From Raoultibacter massiliensis (GTDB lineage: Bacteria; Actinomycetota; Coriobacteriia; Coriobacteriales; Eggerthellaceae): 64,000 nucleotides of DNA. The stretch lies in NCBI RefSeq assembly GCF_900199545.1, contig NZ_LT962671.1:684423-748422 (forward strand). Direction: 5' to 3'. Below the pieces are notes generated by a model. It was given only the letters and a program-made list of their open reading frames with translations, made no database searches and was not told where the DNA came from. This document shows, in pieces, positions 18,478 through 27,272 of the stretch; the stretch's first letter is position 1; the number at the start of each line of letters is the position of its first letter. The position numbers were made by a program, and so were the translations under genes.

Positions 18478-18518
18478 AAAAAAACGAACGGATGTTTCAC
18501 GTGAAACATCCGTTCGTT
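18478..18518 (-). terminator. Terminator of the sstT gene, perfect 36-bp palindrome with T run
   Basis: 18483-18518 is a perfect palindrome (18-bp arms). On the minus strand, it is followed by seven T, so it ends the symporter transcript; it also lies past the stop of the convergent kinase gene. Confidence 0.85.
18493..18508. promoter_or_regulatory. Candidate parS site (ParB-binding centromere)
   Basis: TGTTTCACGTGAAACA matches the 16-bp bacterial parS consensus exactly. It forms the centre of the terminator palindrome. ParB binding there would help load SMC and segregate the origin region. The exact match favours a real site; coincidence with a terminator apex is the alternative. Confidence 0.6.
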
Positions 18519-18543
18519 GCAGTTACGGTGAAGATCGCAAGCC

Positions 18544-19845
18544 CTAGTCGAACGCTTTTGCCTCCTCGGCGGGGTCGCTCTTTTCGATGAAGGCGCCTGC
18601 CTTGTAGGATCTGCCTTCTTTGTTCCAGGTGCGGTATTCGGCCGTTGCGGTGAACAGCACGTCGGAGGAGGAGTTGAGTCCCGTTTCGCAGGAATCCTGG
18701 ATCACGCCGATGATGAAGCCGATGGCCACGACCTGCATGGCGATGTCGTTTCCGATGCCGAACAGCGAGCAGGCAAGCGGGATGAGCAGAAGCGATCCGC
18801 CCGCAACGCCCGATGCGCCGCAGGCCGACACGGCGGCGAGCACGCAGAGGATGACTGCGGTCGGAAGATCGACTGCGATGCCGAGCGTGTTGGCCGCAGC
18901 CATGGTCATGACCGCAATGGTGACGGCGGCGCCTGCCATGTTGATGGTTGCACCAAGCGGGATCGAAACCGAGTAGTTGTCTTTGTCGAGTCCGAGCTTG
19001 CGGCACAGCTCCATGTTGACGGGGATGTTCGCCGCGGAACTGCGAGTGAAGAACGCCGTGATGCCCGAGTCCTTGAGGCAGCGCAGCACGAGCGGGTAGG
19101 GGTTCTTGCGGATGCTCAAAAACACGATGAGCGGGTTTGCGACGAGTGCGATGAATATCATGCAGCCGACAAGCACGAGCAGCAGCTGGCCGTATTCGGT
19201 GAATATTTCGAGTCCGCTTGTGGAGACCGAGGTGTAGACGAGGCCGAGGATGCCGAAGGGCGCGAAGCTGATGACCCAGCGGACAACCTGGGAGACGGCG
19301 TCGGAGATGCTCGTAAACACGCCCTTGGTGCTTTCGCTTGCGATGCGCAATGCGATGCCGAGCACGGCCGCCCAAGCGAGAATGCCGACGTAGTTGGCGT
19401 TGACGAGCGCGTTGACCGGGTTGTCGACCACGTTCATGATAACGGTGGTGAGCACTTCGCCGATGCCGCTTGGCGACGCCTGCTCAACAGCATCGGTGAG
19501 CGTGAGCGTAAGCGGAAACAGAAAACTTGCCGCAACGGCGACGAGCGCGGCAACGAGCGTGCTGATAGCGTAGAGCACGACGACCGTCTTCATGGACCCA
19601 TCGGAGCGTGCGTTTGCCAGGGCGCTGATGACGAGGAAGAATACGAGAATCGGAGCTACGGCCTTCAGCGCCGAGACGAACAGCGAGCCGAGCAGCGTGA
19701 GCAGTTCGACGTTGGGAAAGAATACGCCGAGTATTGCGCCTATGACAAGGCCGACGACGATGCGCTTTATCAAGCTGATGTCGTTCCATTTTCTGAATAG
19801 TTCTTTCACGAACGAAACCCCTGTCTCTTCGAAATCGCTTTCCAT
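18544..19845 (-). CDS. sstT: Serine/threonine:sodium symporter, DAACS family
   Basis: A 433-residue inner-membrane symporter of the dicarboxylate/amino acid:cation family. It has the N-terminal [17 protein letters not shown] segment, serine-rich re-entrant loop [11 protein letters not shown], then [19 protein letters not shown] and [19 protein letters not shown], all characteristic of SstT rather than the GltP branch. SstT imports serine and threonine with Na+. The ATG at 19845 has only a weak ribosome site, and an internal start is possible. In an amino-acid-catabolising anaerobe, serine uptake would feed deamination; this is inferred. Confidence 0.93.
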   Translation of the reverse strand: MESDFEETGVSFVKELFRKWNDISLIKRIVVGLVIGAILGVFFPNVELLTLLGSLFVSALKAVAPILVFFLVISALANARSDGSMKTVVVLYAISTLVAALVAVAASFLFPLTLTLTDAVEQASPSGIGEVLTTVIMNVVDNPVNALVNANYVGILAWAAVLGIALRIASESTKGVFTSISDAVSQVVRWVISFAPFGILGLVYTSVSTSGLEIFTEYGQLLLVLVGCMIFIALVANPLIVFLSIRKNPYPLVLRCLKDSGITAFFTRSSAANIPVNMELCRKLGLDKDNYSVSIPLGATINMAGAAVTIAVMTMAAANTLGIAVDLPTAVILCVLAAVSACGASGVAGGSLLLIPLACSLFGIGNDIAMQVVAIGFIIGVIQDSCETGLNSSSDVLFTATAEYRTWNKEGRSYKAGAFIEKSDPAEEAKAFD

Positions 19846-20114
19846 GCAGGTCTCGCTGCCAAATCCAGCGGCGAGACCGAACCATCATAGCAGAACGCTC
19901 GGGATTCGACCCCTTTGTTCGGTAAGTGATACCCTAAAGAAAACGTTTGGGTGCAATCAGGCGTTTCTCTGCTTTCAGCGCCCGATCGGCGATCGCTCGG
20001 TGCGCGATCTGCGTATCCGTGATGTTCTGTTGGGAAACGCTCCGATGATTTGGTATCATATCTAGTCGCGCCGCGAGAAGAGGGTTATCGCCCGTTCGGC
20101 GCGATCGCCCACGT

Positions 20115-20199
20115 GCGGGTGTGGCGGAATTGGCAGACGCGCCAGATTTAGGTTCTGGTGGGGAAACCCGTGAAGGTTCAAGTCCTTTCACCCGCACCA
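20115..20199 (+). tRNA. tRNA-Leu (TAG)
   Basis: A class II tRNA with a long variable arm. Acceptor GCGGGTG pairs CACCCGC, the anticodon stem CCAGA/TCTGG encloses TTTAGGT (anticodon TAG at 20149-20151), the variable arm is TGGGGAAACCCG, and CCA is encoded. Confidence 0.97.
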
Positions 20200-20961
20200 T
20201 TTTCGCTTTCCCGGTGTTGTTGCCCCGAAAATTGGGAGTGTCGAGGCGCTGCCAGCTGAATTCGATAAACAAAAACACTTTCTCTCACCGAAGAGATCTC
20301 TTATTGCTTAGCACGGAGCCATATGCCGAAGGAGGCAACGAAACGTTTAGAGGCCTTGCGTCGATTGCCCGCGCAGGGCGACGAGCCACTATTGGTTGAT
20401 CTTTCTTGGAGCTTCCCAGTTTTGACACTGAGAAGGTTGGTAGTGCAATGCGTAGAATGTGGCTGTATAGTAAGAACCGTTAAAACGCCCGAACGGTATG
20501 CATTGTACCTTCCTCGGGTGTTTTGCTTTGCTGTTGATACTCTCCTTGTGGCTATGATGAAAAATTGCTTATCGACTGCCCTGTATCTGCTGATAGGTTT
20601 CGAATTTACATAACGCCGCTTAGATCAACTTGATTTTTCAGGGGAGACAGTCGTGCCATTCTGCGCATCGGGCGGCAGCGGTGCGGGGCGCGCCGACGAG
20701 ACCCCCATGCGCTTTGCCCCGAGGGCGTTTCGTGGCGGCCAGCCAAGCTGCTGAACGGCGCATCCGAGGTCGGTCTGCACAGTTGGACCCGGGGTTTGGA
20801 TCTGTGGCAAGGCGGCTCGCCAGCACCCGTCGACGGTATGTGCTTCGTTGCGAAACGGTAGCCACCCGCAGGCTTCTGCGGCCGATGCGTCATGGTATCA
20901 TACTGCCAGAAAGATGGCAGCAGAGCCCGACCGGCTCTCATGAGGACGCAAGGAGGCACGC
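20200..20961. other. Gene-free region downstream of tRNA-Leu
   Basis: This 760-bp stretch holds no open frame with a ribosome site and codon pattern like its neighbours. A terminator-like hairpin sits at 20482-20529 with no gene directly upstream, which could mark the end of a small RNA. A TATCAT -10-like element at 20896-20901 may serve the next gene. I see no match to tmRNA, SRP RNA or RNase P RNA. Confidence 0.5.
20482..20529 (+). terminator. Orphan terminator-like hairpin
   Basis: An 11-bp stem (20482-20492 with 20514-20524, one G-T pair) ends in TTTT and is followed by a T-rich stretch. No protein gene ends nearby, so it may end a non-coding RNA or the tRNA-Leu transcript. Confidence 0.6.
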
Positions 20962-21309
20962 ATGATCGCAAGGCTGTACCGCATCATCCCGTTGATCGTT
21001 CTGCTTGCACTCGTTGCGCTCGTCGTGTACTTCGTCGTGTCGTATCGTTCGTCGCCCAACCGTGCCAAGGAAGTGCTCATCAAATCGTTCACCTGGTTGA
21101 CGGGCATCCTATCGGGCTTTTTTGCGATCGCGAGCCTGTACGCACTCCTCGAACGGAATTATTTCGCACTCGATATCGCGGCAAGCTTCCTTGTTGTGAC
21201 GCTCATTGCGCTCGGCATCGTGCTCGTGTGCAAAGCAGTGTTTCTCAAGCATCATCCGCAATACCGAAAGAAGCCGATGAGAACGGAGAAGAAGCGGCGT
21301 TTGCGGTAG
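20962..21309 (+). CDS. Small integral membrane protein of unknown function
   Basis: A 115-residue protein with four hydrophobic segments: residues 6-26, 43-61, 67-80 and 78-95 (the last two nearly continuous). It ends in a very basic tail (PMRTEKKRRLR) expected to be cytoplasmic. AAGGAGG at 20950-20956 gives a strong start at 20962. No motif identifies its role, and no operon partner is visible; the convergent gene is the cysteine desulfurase. Confidence 0.8.
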   Translation: MIARLYRIIPLIVLLALVALVVYFVVSYRSSPNRAKEVLIKSFTWLTGILSGFFAIASLYALLERNYFALDIAASFLVVTLIALGIVLVCKAVFLKHHPQYRKKPMRTEKKRRLR

Positions 21310-21349
21310 CGCGTGCTTTCCGCGCGCCTTGCTCATTGTGCTTTCGTTC

Positions 21350-22606
21350 CTACGGGAAAACCGACATGATGCGTCGGCTGATGGTGCGTCGCGCCTCCCC
21401 GACGGCGTCGAGAAACCGATCGATCTGTTCGGGCGTATTGTAGAAGCACGGGCTCACCCTGCATGACATCTCGATGCCGAGGCGCCGATGGAGGGGTTGC
21501 GCGCAATGGGAGCCTGAACGGATGGTGATGTTTCGGGCGTCGAGCACGAGCGCTATGTCCTGCGGGTGGGTTCCAACGACTCCGAACGCGACGACCCCGC
21601 TTCGATCGAGCGTCGCATAGGGGTTTCCGTAGATCCGAACCGAATCTATCGAGCGCATCCCGTCGAGAAGCCGCGTGGTCAGCGAGCGCTCGATCTCCTC
21701 GATTTCTTCGAATCCTATCCGGTTGAGGTAATCGATGGCGGCGGCAAGCCCCACAGCTCCTGCAACGTTTGGGGTGCCTGCCTCGAAGCGCTTCGGGCCG
21801 CTTTCGAACGTCGAGTGCAGATCCTGCACCGTGTCTATCATTTCGCCGCCGAGGAGAAACGGCGGCATCGATTCGAGCAGATCGGCCTTCGCGTAAAGCA
21901 CGCCGATTCCCATCGGCCCATACATTTTGTGCCCTGAGAACGCCGCGAAGTCAACATCGAGTTTTCGAACGTCAAGCGGGCGGTGAGCGACGCCTTGCGT
22001 GCAGTCGAGCACGACGACGGCGCCCATGCTGTGGGCGAGCGCCGTGATCTTCTCGATGGGAAACACCGTGCCGAGCACGTTCGAGATATGGGCGATGGCG
22101 ACGAGTTTGGTTGCCGGGCCGATCTTATCTTCCATTTCGCCATCGCGCAATCTGCCGTTTTCATCGGGATAGAGGAAGACGAGCTTCGCGCCGGTTTTCT
22201 CGCAGACGCGCTGCCAAACGACGAGATTGCTGTGGTGTTCCGAGATCGGCAGCGCGATCTCGTCTCCTTCGCTCAGTCGTTCGAGGGCATAGCAGACGGC
22301 GACGAGGTTGAGCGCTTCTGTGGCGTTTCTCGTGAATACGATTTCGGAGGCGTCGGCTCCCACGAAATCAGCCACGATGTTTCTCGATCCCTCGTAGAGC
22401 CTCGTCGACGCAGCGCTTGTGCGGTATACGCCGCGATACGGGTTCGCATTGCAGTCGCGGTAGTACCCCTCGACCGTTTCGAGAACGGCCGAGGGCTTAT
22501 GCGTGGTGGCCGCATTGTCGAGATAGGCGAGCGAAGGAGGCGTGCATCCGGGTTCGCCGTCCAAGGCGCATAAAGCGGGGAAATCCTTGTAGTAGCAAGA
22601 GTTCAT
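21350..22606 (-). CDS. Cysteine desulfurase, SufS/class V aminotransferase family
   Basis: A 418-residue PLP enzyme that should convert cysteine to alanine and pass a persulfide on. It has the opening YLDNAATTHKP, the PLP lysine in SGHKMYGPMGIG (about residue 226), and the catalytic-loop cysteine in RSGSHCAQPLH (about 367), the group II (SufS/CsdA) signature. The pyridine-ring Asp is in LDCTQGVAH, where DAAQ is more usual. ATG 22606 with AGGTGAGACGG upstream is preferred over the GTG at 22615. It is the last gene of the AOR operon, 42 bp after the unknown protein, so it may serve FeS or cofactor sulfuration there. Confidence 0.92.
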   Translation of the reverse strand: MNSCYYKDFPALCALDGEPGCTPPSLAYLDNAATTHKPSAVLETVEGYYRDCNANPYRGVYRTSAASTRLYEGSRNIVADFVGADASEIVFTRNATEALNLVAVCYALERLSEGDEIALPISEHHSNLVVWQRVCEKTGAKLVFLYPDENGRLRDGEMEDKIGPATKLVAIAHISNVLGTVFPIEKITALAHSMGAVVVLDCTQGVAHRPLDVRKLDVDFAAFSGHKMYGPMGIGVLYAKADLLESMPPFLLGGEMIDTVQDLHSTFESGPKRFEAGTPNVAGAVGLAAAIDYLNRIGFEEIEEIERSLTTRLLDGMRSIDSVRIYGNPYATLDRSGVVAFGVVGTHPQDIALVLDARNITIRSGSHCAQPLHRRLGIEMSCRVSPCFYNTPEQIDRFLDAVGEARRTISRRIMSVFP

Positions 22607-22648
22607 CCGTCTCACCTGATCTTTCGTGGGCCACGTTCGCGGGTGTCG

Positions 22649-23086
22649 TTATTGCTTGTCGGCGGAGGCGACGAGGTCGGTCAGCTGCGCATAGCGCATG
22701 TCGATCAGCCGTCCGAGCTTCTGCACCTTTCCGTAATAGGCTTCTTCGAGCGACGTATCGTGCGCGATGGCGTCGGCGAGCACGGGATCGCGCAGGTCGT
22801 TTCTCACCCAGGCGACGAGCTTATCCATGTCGAACCAGCTGATCGCCCCTTTGCCGCCTGTCGAAAGACCCATGCCGGCGGTTCCGTAGCGCAGGAACTG
22901 GGCGGCTTCCTTCAGGCTGTAAATGTAGATGTCCCGATTGCCTGCGGCGGGGTTCATCTCGATGCCGATGAAGTGCTCTCCCCAGTCCAGTTCGCGCAGG
23001 ATGTAGCGGGCTTCTTCTATTCCCGGAAGCGGAAACGAATAGAGGTCGACCACTTCCGAGGGCATGGCGAGCGTATCGTGTGCCAT
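22649..23086 (-). CDS. Conserved AOR-operon protein of unknown function
   Basis: A 145-residue soluble protein without recognisable family. It has RELDWGEHFIGIEMNP, then AAGNRDIYIYSLKEAAQFL, a Gly-rich GTAGMGLSTGGKGAISWF and a helical C-terminus ending LTDLVASADKQ. No cysteines are present, so it does not carry an FeS cluster. It begins 6 bp after the AOR stop, with AAAGGA upstream, so it is co-translated with the AOR catalytic subunit. By position it could be an assembly or small regulatory subunit, comparable to the unassigned YdhW/YdhT proteins of the E. coli ydh operon; this is inference. Confidence 0.82.
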   Translation of the reverse strand: MAHDTLAMPSEVVDLYSFPLPGIEEARYILRELDWGEHFIGIEMNPAAGNRDIYIYSLKEAAQFLRYGTAGMGLSTGGKGAISWFDMDKLVAWVRNDLRDPVLADAIAHDTSLEEAYYGKVQKLGRLIDMRYAQLTDLVASADKQ

Positions 23087-23092
23087 GGTTCA

Positions 23093-25165
23093 TCATCCTT
23101 TCTGCAGCGCGCCTGCCGCCTCGAGGGCGTCGGCGACGTTTCCAAGGCCGTAGGATTCGAGCGTAGCGCGGGTCGGGCAGCCGGTCGAGACGTCCCACCC
23201 CTCGTGCTCGTAGAATCGGTCCTTCACGGTTTCGAAGCGCTCGCGGTCGAGCGTGCGGTCCATGCAGGTGCCGTATTCCCATTTCCCGTCTTCGAAAACC
23301 GGAAGCGGATAAGGCGCGCTCGTCGGGAGCGAATACACGAATTCGGCGAATTTCTCCTGATCGCGATGGCGTCCCTGCATGTGCCAGATGGCGCGGTCGA
23401 GCGCGTAGATCTTCTTGCCCATCTCAAGGCTCTCTTCGAACGTGATGTCGACGCCGGTGACCGCCTTGTACATGCGCGGTTCGAAATCGGGCGTAGCGGG
23501 CGTTGGATCGCCGGCTGGAGAAGCGTATTCGATGAGGTGGGGCCACAGCCAGTCGCACATGCCCATCGACTGCACCCAGAAGCGCCCATAGTGCCTCATC
23601 CACGCTACCTTTTCGATGGTCGCATCGCTGTAGATGCCCTCTTCGCTGTAGTCGAAGCACATCGGGTCGTCGAGGGTCGTCGACGCCGCCAGACGGTTGA
23701 CCATCTCTTCGGCGGAGATGAGCGGCTCTTCTCCGACCATGCTGCAGATCATGGGCATCCAGTGGACATGCCAGTTGAGCCCGTGCTCGTTGACGTCGCG
23801 TTCGCTCATGATGCTCGCGTAGCTCCATTCCACTTCGAGCCTCGGATCGTAGTGGTAGAAGTAGCCCCACTGCGGATACATGAACGTGCCGTTGGCGCTG
23901 TCCTCTTCCCAGCGTCCCCATTTTTTGACGGCGCGCATGGAGCCTTCGGCAAGGTCGGCACCGATATCTTCGCGGTAGGCGATCGCCTTGATGAACGCTT
24001 CGGCGAACTCCCAGCTGCCGAACTTGTCGAAGGGAAGATTGGATTCGATTTCCTTGCCCGGCCCCATGACGCCCATCTTGTAGAGGTTGCGGCAGTACGA
24101 GATGATGCTCGTTTCGAAACCGTTCATGCCGAGCTTGTTCTGCAGATCGGCTGCCCGTACCTGGTCTTTGAGGTTGTCTGCCGACATGTAGAACAGCGAC
24201 GCCGCGCACATGATGCCGTTTCCAATGCCGTCGTCGAAGTTGTGGCGGCAGTTGCGGAAGCACCCTTGGCATCCGTAGGGGCGGGAGATCATGTCGCGCG
24301 CATTCCAGTAAATTCCGTTGAAGCCGGGGTGGCGCGTGATGAAGCCGTATACCGCCGCATCGGGGTTCGGGGTTTCGAGCACAGGATCATCGACGTTGTA
24401 GGAGAACTTCTGCTGGAATTCGATGCGCAGATCGATGAGCGCGGCGGGGTCCGCTACGGGCACGCTGCCCGTGCCGAGGAAGCTGACCGCCTTGAGGTTC
24501 TTCGCGCCCCATACGGCGCCGAGTCCGCTTTGCCCGGCGTGGTGCCCGGCGTCATGGGTGATGGTGGCCGTTCGGCCGAGGTTTTCGCCGGTGGGGCCGA
24601 TGCACATGACCGCGGGCTTTTGGGTGGTGCGTCCGCCGTCGCGGGTTGTGCCGACTGTATACCATTCGCCATCGGGGGTGCCTCCGGTTACGTAATCCCA
24701 GATGAATTCCTGCGTTTGGGCGGTATCAAGGCCCCAGAGGTCATCGGCGTTGCGAAACTCCACTTCTCCGTTGACCACGTTGACCCAGGTCTTTTCCGAC
24801 GCCGCGCCCTTGACGACGTAGGCATCGTAGCCGGCGGCTTTGATCATTCCGGCGATGCGTCCGCCCATGCTCGAGCGCGTGAACCATTCGGGTTCGGCGA
24901 ACGAGCCGATGCCCTGTATCTCGACGCGCGCGGATGCCGAGGGAACCGGCGTGCCGGAAAACGGATTTGCGCACACGGTGACCACGTTGCCTTCGTCGAA
25001 AGGCCCGACCGTCTTGTCTTCGCAAAAGTCCCAGAACAGAGCCGATCCCATGCCGTGCCCCCCTCCCCATTGCTGGTAGGGCTCCGAGCTGATGGTCTCG
25101 GCGGTCTGGCTGGTCAAATCTATGATGAGGATCTTTCCGACGAATCCTCCGGTTGCTTGTGACAT
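23093..25165 (-). CDS. Tungsten-containing aldehyde:ferredoxin oxidoreductase family enzyme
   Basis: A 690-residue AOR-family catalytic subunit, expected to hold a tungsten (or molybdenum) bis-pyranopterin and one [4Fe-4S] cluster. The opening GGFVGKILIIDLTSQ and GGGHGMGSALFWDF, then TRSSMGGRIAGMIKAAGYD and GENLGRTATITHDAG, are AOR-fold marks. Cluster ligands are the C-x2-C-x3-C of GCQGCFRNC plus a later Cys in MGMCDWLWP. The usual role is aldehyde to carboxylate oxidation with ferredoxin; this subgroup (YdhV/BamB-like) has untested or other substrates. No Tat or Sec signal is visible. AAGGAGG precedes ATG 25165. Confidence 0.93.
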   Translation of the reverse strand: MSQATGGFVGKILIIDLTSQTAETISSEPYQQWGGGHGMGSALFWDFCEDKTVGPFDEGNVVTVCANPFSGTPVPSASARVEIQGIGSFAEPEWFTRSSMGGRIAGMIKAAGYDAYVVKGAASEKTWVNVVNGEVEFRNADDLWGLDTAQTQEFIWDYVTGGTPDGEWYTVGTTRDGGRTTQKPAVMCIGPTGENLGRTATITHDAGHHAGQSGLGAVWGAKNLKAVSFLGTGSVPVADPAALIDLRIEFQQKFSYNVDDPVLETPNPDAAVYGFITRHPGFNGIYWNARDMISRPYGCQGCFRNCRHNFDDGIGNGIMCAASLFYMSADNLKDQVRAADLQNKLGMNGFETSIISYCRNLYKMGVMGPGKEIESNLPFDKFGSWEFAEAFIKAIAYREDIGADLAEGSMRAVKKWGRWEEDSANGTFMYPQWGYFYHYDPRLEVEWSYASIMSERDVNEHGLNWHVHWMPMICSMVGEEPLISAEEMVNRLAASTTLDDPMCFDYSEEGIYSDATIEKVAWMRHYGRFWVQSMGMCDWLWPHLIEYASPAGDPTPATPDFEPRMYKAVTGVDITFEESLEMGKKIYALDRAIWHMQGRHRDQEKFAEFVYSLPTSAPYPLPVFEDGKWEYGTCMDRTLDRERFETVKDRFYEHEGWDVSTGCPTRATLESYGLGNVADALEAAGALQKG

Positions 25166-25186
25166 TGGTATCCTCCTTGAGCTCGG

Positions 25187-25978
25187 TTATTCCTCGGCGG
25201 CGGCTTCATCGGCCGGGACGGCTTTTACGACGGAAGCGGTTGGAACCGATATGCTCGGTTTCACACGTCCCGCATCGTCGATGGGGTAGCCGATGATCGC
25301 CCAGTGCTCGTTGCGCAGGTTGACGTCGTATCCTTCGTCGGATTGGCGTGGGATGGCGTGGGTGAACGAGATCGCGCGCATAGGGCAGACCTCGATGCAC
25401 GCCTGCTTGCCGTTCGGGCCGCCTTCCTGATCCCAATACGGCGTGTTCAGGCACAGGTCGCATTTCTGAGCGCACCTGTCCTCGTAGTTCCATTGCACGC
25501 GCGAGGGCGTGAACGGACATGCTTCGATGCACCGCTCGCAGCCGATGCATCTGCCTTCGGCTACCATGCGCACGCCCGTTTCGGGGTCGGCGTGCATGGC
25601 GCCTGTGGGGCAGGCATCGACGCACGAGGGGTAAGGGCATTGGCGGCATTGGTTTTGCTGCACGTCGAGCGGGAAGCACCCGAGCGGATTCTTCGTCAGC
25701 TGCATGCGCGAAAGGTTCACGTTGGTGCGACCGCTGTGCGCAAGAGAGCACGCGAGCATGCAGGTTTCGCAGGCGCCGCACTTTTTGGTGTCTACGAGCA
25801 GATATCCGCTCGACGCCTCGACGGCGTAGACCTCGTCGCCTACGAGGAACGCGGATACACCTGCGCCGGCGAGTATCGCGCCGATGCCCACGCCGCCGAT
25901 AGCGGCAACGAAATCGCGGCGCGTGACGGTGCGTGCGGCGGTTTTTTCCTGTGCGCCGCCAGTGTTCTTGTCAGACAT
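25187..25978 (-). CDS. Tat-exported four-cluster 4Fe-4S ferredoxin subunit
   Basis: A 263-residue electron-transfer subunit. The N-terminus has a twin-arginine signal (VTRRDFVAAIGG, then a hydrophobic stretch). Four cysteine clusters follow: CGACETCMLAC, CRQCPYPSCVDAC, CIGCERCIEAC, and CAQKCDLC with CIEVC, the layout of DmsB/FdnH-type polyferredoxins. ATG 25978 with AAGGGATCG upstream is chosen because it directly precedes the Tat signal. The start overlaps the cytochrome gene stop by 8 bp. It would pass electrons between the AOR subunit and the diheme cytochrome b; YdhX of E. coli is a likely analogue. Confidence 0.92.
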   Translation of the reverse strand: MSDKNTGGAQEKTAARTVTRRDFVAAIGGVGIGAILAGAGVSAFLVGDEVYAVEASSGYLLVDTKKCGACETCMLACSLAHSGRTNVNLSRMQLTKNPLGCFPLDVQQNQCRQCPYPSCVDACPTGAMHADPETGVRMVAEGRCIGCERCIEACPFTPSRVQWNYEDRCAQKCDLCLNTPYWDQEGGPNGKQACIEVCPMRAISFTHAIPRQSDEGYDVNLRNEHWAIIGYPIDDAGRVKPSISVPTASVVKAVPADEAAAEE

Positions 25979-26813
25979 GTTCGATCCCTTCTTTTCGTCC
26001 TGCGGCAAGCGGAACGCTCTGGCCGCCCGTCTCGTCTTTTTCGGCGGCGGTCGCCTCGACCGCCCCTTTCCCTTCAAGCTCTTCGATCCATGCCGAGTGC
26101 TCGTGTCTCGCATGTTCGAGCGGCACGTAGCCGGTGAACATGGATTTCAGCGTCTTCCACGACACGGGCAGAACGGCGCCGAAGAACACGTGGGCGAGGA
26201 AGAACAGCAGCATGAGCGCCGCCGAGATATCGTGCGTCCAGGTTACGACGTTCATGAATCCCTCGGGGAGCAGCAGCGCGTGGGCGAGCACCTTCAGAAG
26301 GCCGCTTACCAGCACGGCAACCGTTGCGATGATGGCGAGTATGAACGCCATGCGCTCGCTTTCGAAGTACTTCGCCTCCTTCGGATACGTGCACTTCTTC
26401 ACGCCAAGCAGGCTTCCGTAGTGGTTGAGCGTGTAGGTGATGGCGTTCTTCGTCGGCATGTGCTCGCGGAAACGCCAGCGCGAGATGATCGTGTTGCCAA
26501 GCCAGTAGAAGGTTCCGAACAGGAATAGCAGCGCGAATACGAAGTGCACGTTGAACCATGTTGCGGCAGCATCGTCACCGGTGACGAACGAGGGGGAGAA
26601 CCTCGTTCCGAGGATGATGCCCGACACAAGCAGCAACGCCGTGCCCACTGCATGCGTCCAGTGCGATACGCGTGCGGGCGCGTCGTGCCTTAGTACCCGT
26701 TTGCCCCGGATGACCGGATCCTGACGCTTGCTCAAACCCGCAACCAGCAGCCCTAAGAACGGAGCTGCGAACACGAGCCAGGTGAATTGGTCGAACAAAA
26801 GCGTTTCTTGCAT
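25971..26813 (-). CDS. Cytochrome b561/formate dehydrogenase gamma-like membrane subunit
   Basis: A 280-residue di-heme b-type cytochrome anchor. After an N-terminal membrane segment and RVLRHDAPARVSHWTHAVG, four further segments carry histidines placed for two hemes: VSHWTHAVG, WFNVHFVFALL, VTWTHDISAAL and FFLAHVFFGAV. The C-terminal 50 residues are hydrophilic. GAGAGGAG precedes ATG 26813. First gene of the operon, it should link the ferredoxin subunit to the menaquinone pool, as FdnI, HyaC or YdhU do in other systems. Confidence 0.9.
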   Translation of the reverse strand: MQETLLFDQFTWLVFAAPFLGLLVAGLSKRQDPVIRGKRVLRHDAPARVSHWTHAVGTALLLVSGIILGTRFSPSFVTGDDAAATWFNVHFVFALLFLFGTFYWLGNTIISRWRFREHMPTKNAITYTLNHYGSLLGVKKCTYPKEAKYFESERMAFILAIIATVAVLVSGLLKVLAHALLLPEGFMNVVTWTHDISAALMLLFFLAHVFFGAVLPVSWKTLKSMFTGYVPLEHARHEHSAWIEELEGKGAVEATAAEKDETGGQSVPLAAGRKEGIEHV

Positions 26814-27272
26814 CCCTGCTCCTCTCGTCTTGCAGTGCATGGGAGAAAGTATAGAAACACCAGCTCATAGAACCAAAATGGCAAAATGAACAGAAATCCG
26901 TCTCCGGATGTCGGCTCTGACTCGCCGACGTGTTCAAAATGAATAGCAACCGAGGTCTTCGCAAACGAGCGGTTCCATATGCGGCGTAAGCGTGCGTTGC
27001 GGGGTCATCTCGGATCTCTGGATGGAGCACCGAAGGCGACTTTTCGCTGCGAGAACCGAGACGAGTGCACGTTTCCGCTCGGCGGTCGGCGCGTTTCGGT
27101 CGCCCGAGGGTACGCGCCGCAGCGCTCCGAGCGCCGCTTGCCGTCGAAAATCATCCGATGAATACGTGAGCGGTTTTGTAGGGATTGCGAACCTTGCGAA
27201 CCTTGCGCGTGCGGCTCGGCGAGGGGTGCGATGGCGGGCCGACGCCGTTGGGCGAAGGAGCTGCGCCGCGCC
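26814..27272. other. Intergenic region upstream of the AOR operon
   Basis: This 459-bp stretch carries the AOR operon promoter but no credible gene. Near 27186 there is a tandem CGAACCTTG pair. I see no riboswitch or FNR-type (TTGAT-N4-ATCAA) site. Confidence 0.5.
26848..26876 (-). promoter_or_regulatory. Promoter of the AOR operon
   Basis: Reading on the minus strand, TTGGTT (26876-26871), a 17-bp spacer and TATACT (26853-26848) lie 34 bp before the cytochrome b start. Confidence 0.65.

Noticed and set aside
20323..20613. 96-residue plus-strand frame
   Set aside because: It runs through a terminator-like hairpin and has no ribosome site.
20200..20961. tmRNA, SRP RNA or RNase P RNA in the gene-free stretch
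   Set aside because: The tmRNA tag codons, the SRP core motif and RNase P conserved blocks were not found by eye.
22643..25162. 839-residue plus-strand frame
   Set aside because: Antisense to the AOR and small partner genes, which have clear motifs, ribosome sites and operon spacing.
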